Below, piece after piece: positions 43,594 through 52,915 of a stretch of DNA of 64,000 bases. A program made the translations under genes and the position numbers. The notes beneath the pieces are model-generated. The model did no database searches and was not told the DNA's origin. It saw nothing but the letters and a program-made list of their open reading frames with translations. The stretch comes from DASQPA01 sp963757335 (GTDB lineage Bacteria; Acidobacteriota; Thermoanaerobaculia; Multivoradales; UBA5704), in assembly GCA_963757335.1 (NCBI GenBank), contig CAVWRJ010000024.1, forward strand, positions 496,001-560,000, written 5' to 3'. Within the stretch, counting starts at the first letter, position 1, and each line of letters opens with the position of its first letter.

Positions 43594-44775
43594 ATGAATC
43601 GCAGCCGTGTCGTATTCCTCGTCCTTTCCGCCTGCCTGGTCATGCCGATCCTGGCCGGGACCCTGCTGCGTGCAGCGGGGGAGAAGACGCCCGAGGAGGA
43701 CTCCTTCTACAAGTACCTCTCGGTGTTCAGCGAGGTGCTCGGGCTGGTGCGGCAGGCCTACGTCGACGAGCCGGACACCCAGGCGCTGATGTCCGGGGCG
43801 CTCGACGGCACGACCGACGCGCTCGATCCGTTCTCCCTCTACGTGCCGGGCGATCAGCTCGCCAACTACCAGCAGGCGCAGTCGGTGGGCCGCCACTACA
43901 GCGGCCTCGCCCTCTTGAAGGAGCGCGGCGTCGCCTACGTCGTGGCGGTGGAGAAGGGGAGCCCGGCCGCCCAGGCCAACGTGCGGGTGGGGGACATCGT
44001 CTCCAAGATCGACAACCGCTCGACCCGCCTGATGCCGCTCTGGGAGATGCAGGAGATTCTGGCGCGCCGGCCGGGCACCCATGTGCCGCTCGAGCTGATC
44101 CGGGTGGGCGAGACGGTGCAGGCGGCGTTCGATCTGAAGCCCTTCGACCCGCCGCCGGTCTCCTCCGAAGAGGTCCAGGGGGCGACCCTCCTGCGCATCC
44201 CGAGCTTCTCGCCGGGGACCCCGGCGGACGTCCGGAAAGCGCTCGAGAAGGCCGGGCCGCGGGCCGCTGGGAAGCTCCTCGTCGACCTGCGGGGCGTCGC
44301 CTCCGGGGAGCCCGGGGTGGCCTACGAGGTGGCGGAGCTCTTCACCACCGGTGATCTGGGGGTCCTCTCCGGCCGCGGCAACACCATTCAGAGCTTCGCC
44401 GGCAAGGAGGCCCCGCTCTACCAGGGCCGGATCGTCATCCTGGTCGACCGCGGCACCCTGGGGGCTTCGGAGGTCTTCGCCTCGGTTCTAAGGCAGAAGG
44501 TCAAGGCCGAGCTGGTGGGCGAGCGGACCTTCGGCCATGCCGGCCGGCAGGGGGTGGCGGACCTCTCCTCGGGTGGCCGGCTGCTCTTCACCGATGCCTT
44601 CTACACCGGGCCGGACAAGAAACCGCTCAAGGAGGCCCTGAAGCCCGACCTGGTGGTCGACGAACGGTCGCGCACCTATCTGGAGAAGGACGTGCCGATC
44701 GGCGACCTGATCCTGAAGCGCGGGGTCCGCCGGCTCCTCGGCGAGGATACGGATTCTGCCAAAAAGGCGGCCTGA
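43594..44775 (+). CDS. CtpA-like S41 peptidase homologue lacking the Ser/Lys dyad
   Basis: The 393-residue secreted protein has a signal peptide (VVFLVLSACLVMPILAGTLL), a PDZ domain (about 95-175: VAVEKGSPAAQANVRVGDIVSKID) and an S41 core (LLRIPSFSPGTPADVRKAL, LLVDLRG). In active CtpA the nucleophile lies in TASASE and the general base in FGKG. Here the matching segments are T288-L-G-A-S-E and F-G-H315-A-G, so the nucleophile position is Gly and the lysine is His. A scaffold or activator role is more likely than proteolysis. It sits between envC and yibQ, a cluster order common in Gram-negatives. Confidence 0.82.
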   Translation: MNRSRVVFLVLSACLVMPILAGTLLRAAGEKTPEEDSFYKYLSVFSEVLGLVRQAYVDEPDTQALMSGALDGTTDALDPFSLYVPGDQLANYQQAQSVGRHYSGLALLKERGVAYVVAVEKGSPAAQANVRVGDIVSKIDNRSTRLMPLWEMQEILARRPGTHVPLELIRVGETVQAAFDLKPFDPPPVSSEEVQGATLLRIPSFSPGTPADVRKALEKAGPRAAGKLLVDLRGVASGEPGVAYEVAELFTTGDLGVLSGRGNTIQSFAGKEAPLYQGRIVILVDRGTLGASEVFASVLRQKVKAELVGERTFGHAGRQGVADLSSGGRLLFTDAFYTGPDKKPLKEALKPDLVVDERSRTYLEKDVPIGDLILKRGVRRLLGEDTDSAKKAA

Positions 44776-44833
44776 GCCGGCGGTCCGCCGCCGGACCCCC
44801 GCCCCGGGTTCGTCGAACGGACCGCGCCCTCCC

Positions 44834-45901
44834 ATGGCCCGGCGCTCGTCCACGGGCCCGCGCCCGCGCCAGTATCGGCTTTCGGGTCTCTTTCTCTTTC
44901 TCTTCGGTTTCCTCGCCGGCGCCGGGTCGCTCTACTTCGGCTGCCGGAACGTCTCCCGCGAGTCGGGCGACTCCTCCGAACACCCCTCGGAAGCCCGCTC
45001 GACCGTTCCAACGTCCCCTCCCAAGGCCCATCGCTCCACCCGCCGGGCCGGCAAGGGACAGCCGCCGTCGGCCGCCGCGACCTCGGCTGCGCTGACGCCT
45101 CCGGCGGAGCCGGCGCACCCAAAATCTCCAACTCCGGCCCCGGCCGCCGCCCCGTCGTCCACGAGCGAGACGAGCGGCAGGGGAGAGGAAGGTGCGGATC
45201 TTGGGGGGAAGGGGGTGCGGATCGCCCTGGTGATCGACGACCTGGGGCGAAGCGTCGAGGACATCGAGACCCTGGGCCGGCTGGGAATCCCGATCACCTA
45301 CGCCGTCCTCCCCTTCGAGTCGGAGACCGGGGCGGTGGTGGCCGCCCTCCACCGCCGGGGCGCCGAGGTCCTCTGCCACCTGCCGATGCAGCCGGTCCAC
45401 GGCGAGAACCCGGGCCCCGGAGCGCTCCTCTACGGGATGGACCGGGCGGCGCTCGAACGGGCGACGGCGGCGGCGCTCGCCGCGGTGCCGGGGGCGGTGG
45501 GGGTCAACAACCACATGGGATCGCGACTGTCGGCCGACGAGCGGTCGATGCGGGCGGTGCTTGGGGTGCTCGCCGAGCGCGGCCTCTTCTTTCTCGACTC
45601 GCGGACCAGCCCCGAGAGCGTCGGCTACCGGATGGCCGGGAAGATGGGGGTCCCGGCGGCCGAGCGTCAGGTCTTCCTCGATTCCGACCTGCGGCCGCAG
45701 CTGGTCCGCGAGCAGTTCCTCCGCACCCTGGAGGTGGCGAGGAAAAGGGGCTCGGCGGTCGCCATCGGCCATCCCCACCCGTCGACCCTCGCCATGCTCG
45801 CCGCCGAGGTGCCGAAGGCCCGCGCCCAGGGCTACGAGTTCGTGACCGTCTCCCGGCTGCTTTCCCGGCCCGGCCGGCCGGAGTCGCAGCCGGCGCGCTG
45901 A
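44834..45901 (+). CDS. Divergent polysaccharide deacetylase (YibQ family)
   Basis: The 355-residue protein has one TM anchor (about 17-36), a long Pro/Ser/Ala-rich linker (40-130) and a catalytic-like domain from about 135: RIALVIDDLGRSVEDIETL, EVLCHLPMQPVHGENPGPGAL, GAVGVNNHMGSRLSADE, FFLDSRTSPESVGY and AIGHPHPSTLAML. The Asp-Asp and His motifs match the divergent polysaccharide deacetylase family, found beside envC in many genomes. A periplasmic role in cell-wall or glycan metabolism is inferred. Confidence 0.9.
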   Translation: MARRSSTGPRPRQYRLSGLFLFLFGFLAGAGSLYFGCRNVSRESGDSSEHPSEARSTVPTSPPKAHRSTRRAGKGQPPSAAATSAALTPPAEPAHPKSPTPAPAAAPSSTSETSGRGEEGADLGGKGVRIALVIDDLGRSVEDIETLGRLGIPITYAVLPFESETGAVVAALHRRGAEVLCHLPMQPVHGENPGPGALLYGMDRAALERATAAALAAVPGAVGVNNHMGSRLSADERSMRAVLGVLAERGLFFLDSRTSPESVGYRMAGKMGVPAAERQVFLDSDLRPQLVREQFLRTLEVARKRGSAVAIGHPHPSTLAMLAAEVPKARAQGYEFVTVSRLLSRPGRPESQPAR

Positions 45902-45914
45902 GGAGGCTCCTACC

Positions 45915-48528
45915 TCACTCGCCCCGCAGCACCTCGATCGGCCGGCGCTCGAGGGCGCTGGCGGAGGAGGCGAGGCCGGCGGCGATCGTCAGGACGATGC
46001 TTCCGACGATGGCGATGGCGAGCGGCAGGACGGGGAACTCCCAGCGCATCTCGAAGCCCTGGGTGACGACCACCCAGGCGAGGACGGTCGCCCCCACTGT
46101 GCCGATGACGCCGGCGACGAGGCCGATCAGGCCGTATTCGACGGCGAAGCTCGCGGCCACTCCCTTGCGGGTCATCCCCAGGGTCTTCAGGAGAGCCACC
46201 TCGCGGCCGCGGCGGCCGGCGCTGGCGGAGATCGCCCCGGCGAGGATGGCGATTCCGGCGGCGACGGTGAAGCCGCCGAGGAAGCGGATGCCGAGGCTGA
46301 TCCGGCGGAGCACCTTGACGACCTTCTCCAGGATCTCCCGGAGCTTGAGCACCGTGACGTTGGGGTAGCGGGCGGCGAGGAGGTCCTGCACCCGCTGCTC
46401 GCCCCCGTTGGGCAGATGGGCGACGGCGAGCCGCTGCTGGGGGGCGCCCTCCAGCACGCCGGGCTCGACGACCAGGAAGAAGTTGATCCCGAAGGTCTTC
46501 CAGTCGACCCGGCGGAGGCTGGTGACCTTGAGGTCGATCGGCACCCCCTGGAGGTCGAAGGAGAGGACCGAGCCCACCCCCACGTTGAGGTCGCGGGCGA
46601 AGCCCTCCTCGAGGCTCACCTCCGCCCTGTCGGGATCGCTCCACAGCTTGCCGGCGACGACCTCGTTGTCCTCGGGCAGGCGCTCCATGTAGGTGAGCCG
46701 CTGCTCGCGGGTGAGGGCCCAGCGCCGGCCATCCCGCCCGCCGCGCCGCTCTCTGCCCCCGCTCCGGGCGCCTGAGTCGCCCTGCTTTCCCTCGGCATCC
46801 TGGCCCTGGGCATCTTTTCCCTGGGCATCCTGGGCGATCTGCTCGACCCCCTTGCCGTCGATCGCCGTGATCCGCGCCATGACGACCGGCACCGATTCGA
46901 CCCGGGTGGCCCCGGCCTGATGGAGGAGCTGCTCGACCCCCGGCCACTGGTCGGGCTGGATGTCGATCAGGAAGGCGGAGGGGGCGCCGGCCGGGAGCTC
47001 GGTCGACATCTCGCTCGACAGCCGCCGCTCGACGAGCGACATGCCGAGCACCGTGAGGACGCCCAGCCCGAGAGCGACGATCGCGCCCACCGTGCCGGCG
47101 CCGGGCCGGCCGAGGGCGGCAAGGCCGTGGCGGAGCGGCAGCCGAGCCCAGGAGAGGCGGCTCAACCCGCGGGGCATCCGCGCCACTGCCCAGGTGATCC
47201 CCGAGGCGGCGCCGGCGAGGGCCGCGGTCACCGCCAGGACTCCGCCGGTGAACTGGAGACCGCGGAGAAGCGAGTCCGCCTGGATGCTCGCCATGGCGAA
47301 GATCCCACCGACTAAAGCGAGCCCGGTCGAGAAGCCCACCAGACGGTGGAGGGGGAGCGGCTCGGCGTCGCGCCGCAGCACCCGCGCGGCCGGCACCCGG
47401 AGCACCCCGGCGAGCGGCGGCAGGCTGAAGAGGATCGCGACCCCCAACCCGAGGAGGAGGCCGCGCACGAGGGCGCCGGGCTGGAAGGGGCGGATCAGCT
47501 CTCCGGGGATCAGGTCGGAGAAGAGGTGGGGGAGGACCATCTGGAGGGCGACGCCCAGGATCATTCCGACGAGGCTGCCGACCAGCCCCAGGAGGGCGGT
47601 CTGGCCGAGGTAGAGGGTGAGGATCTCTCGCGGGCGGATGCCCAGGCATTTGAAGATCGCCACCGCGTCGAGCCGGGAGGCGAGCCAGGCGCGGACGCTC
47701 TGGGCCACCCCGATCCCGCCCACGAAGAGCGACAGCAGGGCGACTAGGCCGAGGAAGCGGCCGACCCGCTGGAAGTTCTCGCGGAGGGCCGGCTGCCCCT
47801 CCTTGTAGGTCGAGATCCGATAGAAGCTGGGGTTGGGGAGGGCGTGCCGGAGCTTCTCGACGGCGGCTTCGAGCTGCGAGGTTTTGACTCCAGGGGGGAG
47901 CCGGATCAGGGTCTTGTGGTTGACCCGGCTGCCCTTGCCGGCGAGGGCGGTCCGCGCGAGGCCGGCCCCGGAGAGGAAGACCCGCGGCCCGAGGGTGAGC
48001 GAGATGCTGATGCGGTCGGGCTCGGAGAGCACCTGGCCGGCGATGCGGAAGCTCTGGCCGCCGATCTCCAGCCGATCGCCCACCTTCAAGCCCAGCCGGG
48101 AGAGGAGCTCCGGGGCGACGACGGCGCCGTCGGTCCCCAGGAGCGACTGGAGCGGCCGGGGGGGACGAGGGCGAGCTTGCCGTAGAAGGGGTAGTCGCCG
48201 TCGATCACCTTGAGCTCGACGAGCTGGCTCTTGCCCGCCGGCGACAGGACGACCGTCACCATCTCGACGATGTCGATGCGGCGGACATCTACGAGGCCGG
48301 CCTTCGCGAAATCGATGCCGGGCGGAAGCGGGCGGCTCCCCTCGATCACGAGGTCGGCGGCGAGGAGCTGGCGGGCCTCGGAGCGCAGGCCGTCGTCGAG
48401 GCTCGCGGAGAGCCCGGCGACCGCCACCACCGCTGCCACGCCCACCGCCAGGCAGGCGACGAAGAAGGCGAGCCGGCCGCCGGAGCCGCGCGACTCGCGG
48501 AGCATGGTCCGCAGGTAGACGGCGGGCC

Positions 48529-48532
<4 letters not shown>
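45915..48532 (-). pseudogene. FtsX-fold ABC permease (YbbP/LolC-like, two FtsX modules), frameshifted in a G7 tract
   Basis: The gene starts with GTG overlapping the ATPase stop (GTGA). The first frame encodes LAFFVACLAVGVAAVVAVAGL and an MacB-like periplasmic domain to DGDYPFYGKLALVP. At the G-run 48158-48164 the frame slips; the rest (SLLGTDGAVVAPELLSRLGL, then eight or so TM helices, last LERRPIEVLRGE) is continuous. One more G restores about 870 residues, the usual size of YbbP-type permeases with a duplicated FtsX domain. A Gln/Asp/Gly micro-repeat insert lies in the second periplasmic domain (about 46745-46850). It probably exports lipid, lipoprotein or envelope material with its ATPase. 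Confidence 0.85.
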
Positions 48533-49237
<705 letters not shown>

Positions 49238-49339
49238 CGCCAACGAGAACCATGCGGGAGCCGGCGTCATTTCCGGTTTCTCTTTCCTACGGTCGTCCGG
49301 GCTGGAAGTTACGACCCGGCAGACAGGGTTACTATCGAT

Positions 49340-50080
49340 ATGCGGTACACCAAATCCCACCTGACCCTGCTGCTCTTCCTCCTGCCGGCCGCTCTCGCCT
49401 GCCGGGCGCCCGCTTCCGAGGCTCTCGCCCCCTCGGCGAGCCTCTCCGGCTCGCTCCCTGCCCGCAAGACGGCATCGCCGGCGGCTTCCTTGCCGGGGAC
49501 CGTCGCCCGGCCGCCCGTCGTCGTCTTCCTGGGCGACAGCCTGACCGCCGGGCTCGGGCTGGAGGAGGCGGAAGCCTACCCGGCCCTCCTCGGCACCCGT
49601 CTCGCCGCCCAGGGCCAGCCGATCCGGGTGATCAACGCCGGGGTGAGCGGCGACACCACCGCCGGCGGCCTGCGCCGTCTCGACTGGCTGCTGCGCCAGA
49701 AGCCGGCCATCGTCGTCGTGGGGTTGGGCGCCAACGACGCCCTCCGCGGCGCCGCGCCCGAGGAGATCGAGCGCAACCTGCGGGAGATCCTCAGCCGTTC
49801 CCGTGCCGCCGGCGCCCAGGTCCTGCTGCTGGGGATGATGATCCCTCCCAACTACGGACCCGACTACGCCCGCCGCTTCAGCGACCTCTACCCGCGGATC
49901 GCCAACGACATGGGGGTTCCCCTGGTGCCCTTCCTCCTCGAGGGGGTCGGCGGCATCCCCGAGCTCAACCAGGCGGACGGCATCCACCCGACGGCGGTCG
50001 GGCATGAGAAGGTGGCGGACAACGTCTATCCCAAGCTATGGAAGCTGCTCGCCGCGCCGCGGGCTCTCGCGGGCCGCTGA
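49340..50080 (+). CDS. GDSL-type esterase lipoprotein (TesA/arylesterase-like SGNH hydrolase)
   Basis: The 246-residue protein begins with a lipoprotein-like signal (LLLFLLPAALACRAP, Cys in ALAC) and a Ser/Ala-rich linker. The SGNH blocks are complete: block I VVFLGDSLTAGLGL, block II INAGVSGDTTAGG, block III VVVGLGANDALRG and block V NQADGIHPTAVGHEKVA. It resembles TesA lysophospholipase/arylesterase. It is divergent from the ABC exporter and likely acts in the periplasm. It ends just before the Xre/RES module. Confidence 0.92.
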   Translation: MRYTKSHLTLLLFLLPAALACRAPASEALAPSASLSGSLPARKTASPAASLPGTVARPPVVVFLGDSLTAGLGLEEAEAYPALLGTRLAAQGQPIRVINAGVSGDTTAGGLRRLDWLLRQKPAIVVVGLGANDALRGAAPEEIERNLREILSRSRAAGAQVLLLGMMIPPNYGPDYARRFSDLYPRIANDMGVPLVPFLLEGVGGIPELNQADGIHPTAVGHEKVADNVYPKLWKLLAAPRALAGR

Positions 50081-50157
50081 GATGGCGTGATCGAAGTGAT
50101 CGCGGCTTGATTCTATCGCCCGATCACGGTAACCTCTGGGTAGGAGGAGGTGAAAAC

Positions 50158-50760
50158 TTGGAACGCCATCCCAGGGATCCCACGGAAGTGAGCGAGATCC
50201 GGGAAGCTCAGGTCGCCTATGGCGGCTGGGAGTCTCCGGCCGAGACCGACGTCCGGTCGCTCGTCCTCCTCCTCCTCAAGGCCTCCGCGGCGCGCAAGCA
50301 GCGGGTCGAGACCCTGATCGAGGCCATGGTCCCCCGCGTCGAGGTCCCCAGCCCGGTGGCGGTGCTCCAGGCGCGCCGCAACGCCGAAGCCCGGGAGGCC
50401 CTTCTCCAGGAGTTCGGAGCCCTGAGCAGCACCGGGGTCGCGGAGCTGGCGGGCTCGCAGGCCAAAAACCGGGCGGCGCTCGCCAACCGTTGGAAGCAGG
50501 AGCGGCGGATCTTTTCGGTCCAGCACCAGGGCGCGACGGTCTTTCCGGGGTACCAGTTCGACGCCGCCGGGCAGCCCCGGCCGGTGATCGCCGAGGTCGT
50601 GGACCGGTTGGGGAGCCTGAGCAGCGAGTGGGAGCTCGCCCTCTGGTTCGTCGCCGAGACCGGCTGGCTCGGCGGGCGGCGCCCGGTCGATCTCCTCGAC
50701 CGCGACCCGCGGGCGGTCGCCGAGGCGGCGAGCAGCGAGGCCGCCGAGCTGGTTTTCTGA
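50158..50760 (+). CDS. Xre/MbcA/ParS-type antitoxin of a RES toxin module
   Basis: TTG 50158 is chosen as start because GGAGGAGG (50142-50149) lies 8 bp upstream; a longer frame overlaps the esterase. The 200-residue protein has a helical N-terminal DNA-binding part (ARRNAEAREALLQEFGALSSTGVAELAG, then KNRAALANRWKQERRIFSVQHQG) and a C-terminal toxin-binding part (WELALWFVAETGWLGGRRPVDLLDRDPRAVAEAA). This is the standard partner of RES toxins, encoded immediately downstream. Autoregulation is expected from the family. Confidence 0.82.
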   Translation: MERHPRDPTEVSEIREAQVAYGGWESPAETDVRSLVLLLLKASAARKQRVETLIEAMVPRVEVPSPVAVLQARRNAEAREALLQEFGALSSTGVAELAGSQAKNRAALANRWKQERRIFSVQHQGATVFPGYQFDAAGQPRPVIAEVVDRLGSLSSEWELALWFVAETGWLGGRRPVDLLDRDPRAVAEAASSEAAELVF

Positions 50761-50773
50761 GGCGGCCCCCTTC

Positions 50774-51436
50774 CTGTCTGCTCCTCGGTCCACTTTTCCC
50801 GCACCGCCGGACTTCCTCGATCCACTTTTCGAGACCTGGGAGTCCGGGCGGCTCCTGCTGCGGTGCCACAGCGTGCGTTTCGGCGCCACCGAGTTCAACC
50901 CGGGCCTGGGGATCGGCAGGTTTCACCCGTTCGAGGACGGGACCGGCTATCGGGTCCCGGTGCTCTATGGCGCGGATACCTTCGACGGTGTCCTCTCTGA
51001 GACCGTCTTTCACGGGGTTGGGGTGGGTGGCAGGGGCAGCATGGAAGGCCATTCCCGCGTCGTCCGCCACTCTTCTCTGCGCCCCTTGGTCGTCTCCACC
51101 CTGAGCCCCCGGCGCGCCCTCGTCCTCGTGCAGCTCCATGGGCACGGTCTGCGGCGTCTGGGGGTCGACCGCAGCGTCCTCCTCGACTCCGACGCGGACG
51201 CTTATGAGAGCACCGCGCTCTGGGCGCGGGCGTTCCATCGCGTCCACCGGCGGCTCGACGGCCTCATCTGGGTTTCACGGCAGCACGACACCTCGCGCGC
51301 AGTGGTGCTCTTCGGCGACCGGGTCGACCGGCGGGATCTGGAGGTTGCCGAGGCCCCGCTCCCCCTCTTCCTGGGGGTCGGGCTGGAGCGGGCCCAGGCG
51401 GCCGCCGAAGCGGCGGGGATTACGATTGTGGAATGA
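50774..51436 (+). CDS. RES-domain toxin (NAD+ phosphorylase type), start codon unclear
   Basis: Recognisable RES sequence begins near 50810 (FLDPLFETWESGRLLLRC, VRFGATEFNPGLGIGRF, YRVPVLYGADTFDGVLSETVFH) and runs to ADAYESTALWARAFH, IWVSRQHD. The Arg, Tyr, Glu and Ser residues of the RES site are present in those blocks. RES toxins degrade NAD+. No ATG, GTG or TTG occurs in this frame before GTG 50873, which would cut off the conserved N-terminal block; 50774 is a CTG. So there is an unusual start or an indel in 50761-50870. The end is firm. Confidence 0.75.
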   Translation: MSAPRSTFPAPPDFLDPLFETWESGRLLLRCHSVRFGATEFNPGLGIGRFHPFEDGTGYRVPVLYGADTFDGVLSETVFHGVGVGGRGSMEGHSRVVRHSSLRPLVVSTLSPRRALVLVQLHGHGLRRLGVDRSVLLDSDADAYESTALWARAFHRVHRRLDGLIWVSRQHDTSRAVVLFGDRVDRRDLEVAEAPLPLFLGVGLERAQAAAEAAGITIVE

Positions 51437-51446
51437 GACGGGGTGC

Positions 51447-52331
51447 TTACCCCGGGTCGTCCGCCTTGGCCTTCTCCCAGAGCTCGTCCATCTCCGCGAG
51501 GGTGGCCTCGGCGGGACTCTTGCCGCGTGCGGCGAGGCCCGACTCGACGGTCTCGAAGCGGCGGCGGAACTTGAGGTTGGCGGCGGCCAGGGCGGCCTCG
51601 GGATCGAGGTCGAGCTTGCGGGCCAGGTTGGCGAGGGTGAAGAGGAGATCCCCCAGCTCCTCCCGGACGGCGGCCTTGCTCGCCGCGGCGCCCGGGATGG
51701 CGAGCGCCGCCTTGAGCTCGGCCGTCTCCTCGTCGACCTTGGCGAGGACGGCGGCGGCGTCGGGCCAGTCGAAGCCCACTCCCGAGGCCTTCTGGGTCAG
51801 CCGGTAGGCGGCGAGGAGGGCGGGGAGCGAGGCCTGGACGCCGCCGAGGAGCGAGCTCTTCCCGGGGTTCTGCCGGAGCTTCCGGCGCTCCCAGGCCTGG
51901 CGCACCGACTCGGCGTCCGCGAGCACCTCGGCGTCCTCCGCCGATGGCGTCTCCAGCTTAAAGACGTGGGGGTGACGCTCGACCATCTTCCGGTGGACGC
52001 CGTCGATCACCTCGGCCAGCCGGAAGGCGCCGGCCTCCTCCGCCAGTCTGCCGATGAAGGCGACCTGGAAGGCGAGGTCGCCCAGCTCCTCGGCGAGCTC
52101 GCCCCAGTCGCCGGAGTCGATCGCTCCCGCCACCTCGTGCGCCTCTTCGAGGAGGTAGGCGCGGATGTCCAGGAGGCTCTGCTCGCGATCCCAGGGGCAG
52201 CCGTCCGGCGCGCGGAGACGGGCCACGAGGTCGACCAGTTTCTGGAGGTCGGGTGGGGTGGACGGAGCGCCGGGAGGGACCTCGGAAGAGGTTTTGCTTG
52301 CTCTCAAGGAAGGCCGCTTGCTATTTTTCAA
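51447..52331 (-). CDS. mazG: Nucleoside triphosphate pyrophosphohydrolase MazG
   Basis: The 294-residue protein has two MazG domains in tandem. The first (about 30-120) shows LRAPDGCPWDREQSLLDIRAYLLEEAHEVAGAI and ELAEELGDLAFQVAF (EExxE..ExxD metal sites). The second (about 170-270) has KVDEETAELKAAL and AAVREELGDLLFTLANLARKLDLDPEAAL. It hydrolyses (d)NTPs to NMP and PPi. The start used is TTG 52331; the first about 25 residues are poorly conserved so a later start is possible. It is convergent to the RES gene and divergent from DUF1844. Confidence 0.93.
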   Translation of the reverse strand: MKNSKRPSLRASKTSSEVPPGAPSTPPDLQKLVDLVARLRAPDGCPWDREQSLLDIRAYLLEEAHEVAGAIDSGDWGELAEELGDLAFQVAFIGRLAEEAGAFRLAEVIDGVHRKMVERHPHVFKLETPSAEDAEVLADAESVRQAWERRKLRQNPGKSSLLGGVQASLPALLAAYRLTQKASGVGFDWPDAAAVLAKVDEETAELKAALAIPGAAASKAAVREELGDLLFTLANLARKLDLDPEAALAAANLKFRRRFETVESGLAARGKSPAEATLAEMDELWEKAKADDPG

Positions 52332-52363
52332 CGACGCGCTACCGGAAAGGAGTACGTAACGAG

Positions 52364-52915
52364 GTGAGCGACAAGGAAATCAAGGTCACCGACAAGAGAA
52401 TGTTCACCCCCGAGGGACAGCTGCGGGAAGAGTACCGCTTCCTCGACGAAAAATCGACCGCCGCCGAGGAGGGGACGGAGGTGCCCCCGGAGGCTCCGGC
52501 TGCACCGTCCCGCCCCGCGCCCGCGGAGCGGGCAGAACCGGTGGCGCCGATGGCCTCCGAGCGGCGGCAGGAGTTTCAGCCGAGGGGTACGGAGCTCTCC
52601 GATCCGCGGCGGACGGCGGTCCCCGAGCCTCCGGGCTCCGCCCACCTCGAAGTCCCCGGCACGCCGCCGGAGCTCGGGGCGCCCACCTTCTACGATCTGG
52701 CCGCGATCCTCGCCGAGCCGGTGGCCCTCTACCTCGGGGACTTAGAGCTCGAGGACGGGCAATCGGCCGAGAATCTGGAGATGGCCCGCATGCATCTCGA
52801 CCTTCTGGACGTCCTGCGCCAGAAGACGGTAGGAAATTTAAACGCTCAGGAGTCTGCATTTCTGGAGGACCTGCTGTATCGTCTGCGGGTCCGCTATGTG
52901 CAAAAGAGGGGGTAA
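52364..52915 (+). CDS. DUF1844 domain protein
   Basis: GTG 52364 (VSDKEIKVTDKRMFTPEG) follows AAAGGAG at 52346-52352 with a rather long 11-bp gap. The 183-residue protein has a charged, Pro-rich middle (about 35-105) and a C-terminal DUF1844 domain (FYDLAAILAEPVALYLGD, ENLEMARMHLDLLDVLRQKT and FLEDLLYRLRVRYV). Function unknown; the family is common in Acidobacteriota and deltaproteobacterial groups. It overlaps the next gene by 20 bp. Confidence 0.82.
   Translation: MSDKEIKVTDKRMFTPEGQLREEYRFLDEKSTAAEEGTEVPPEAPAAPSRPAPAERAEPVAPMASERRQEFQPRGTELSDPRRTAVPEPPGSAHLEVPGTPPELGAPTFYDLAAILAEPVALYLGDLELEDGQSAENLEMARMHLDLLDVLRQKTVGNLNAQESAFLEDLLYRLRVRYVQKRG

Noticed and set aside
42049..44775. Single 908-codon frame joining the prolyl oligopeptidase to the S41 protein
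   Set aside because: The middle portion lies in a different frame from the well-supported EnvC gene; the S41 gene has its own start and signal peptide, so the join reflects a missing stop after an indel.
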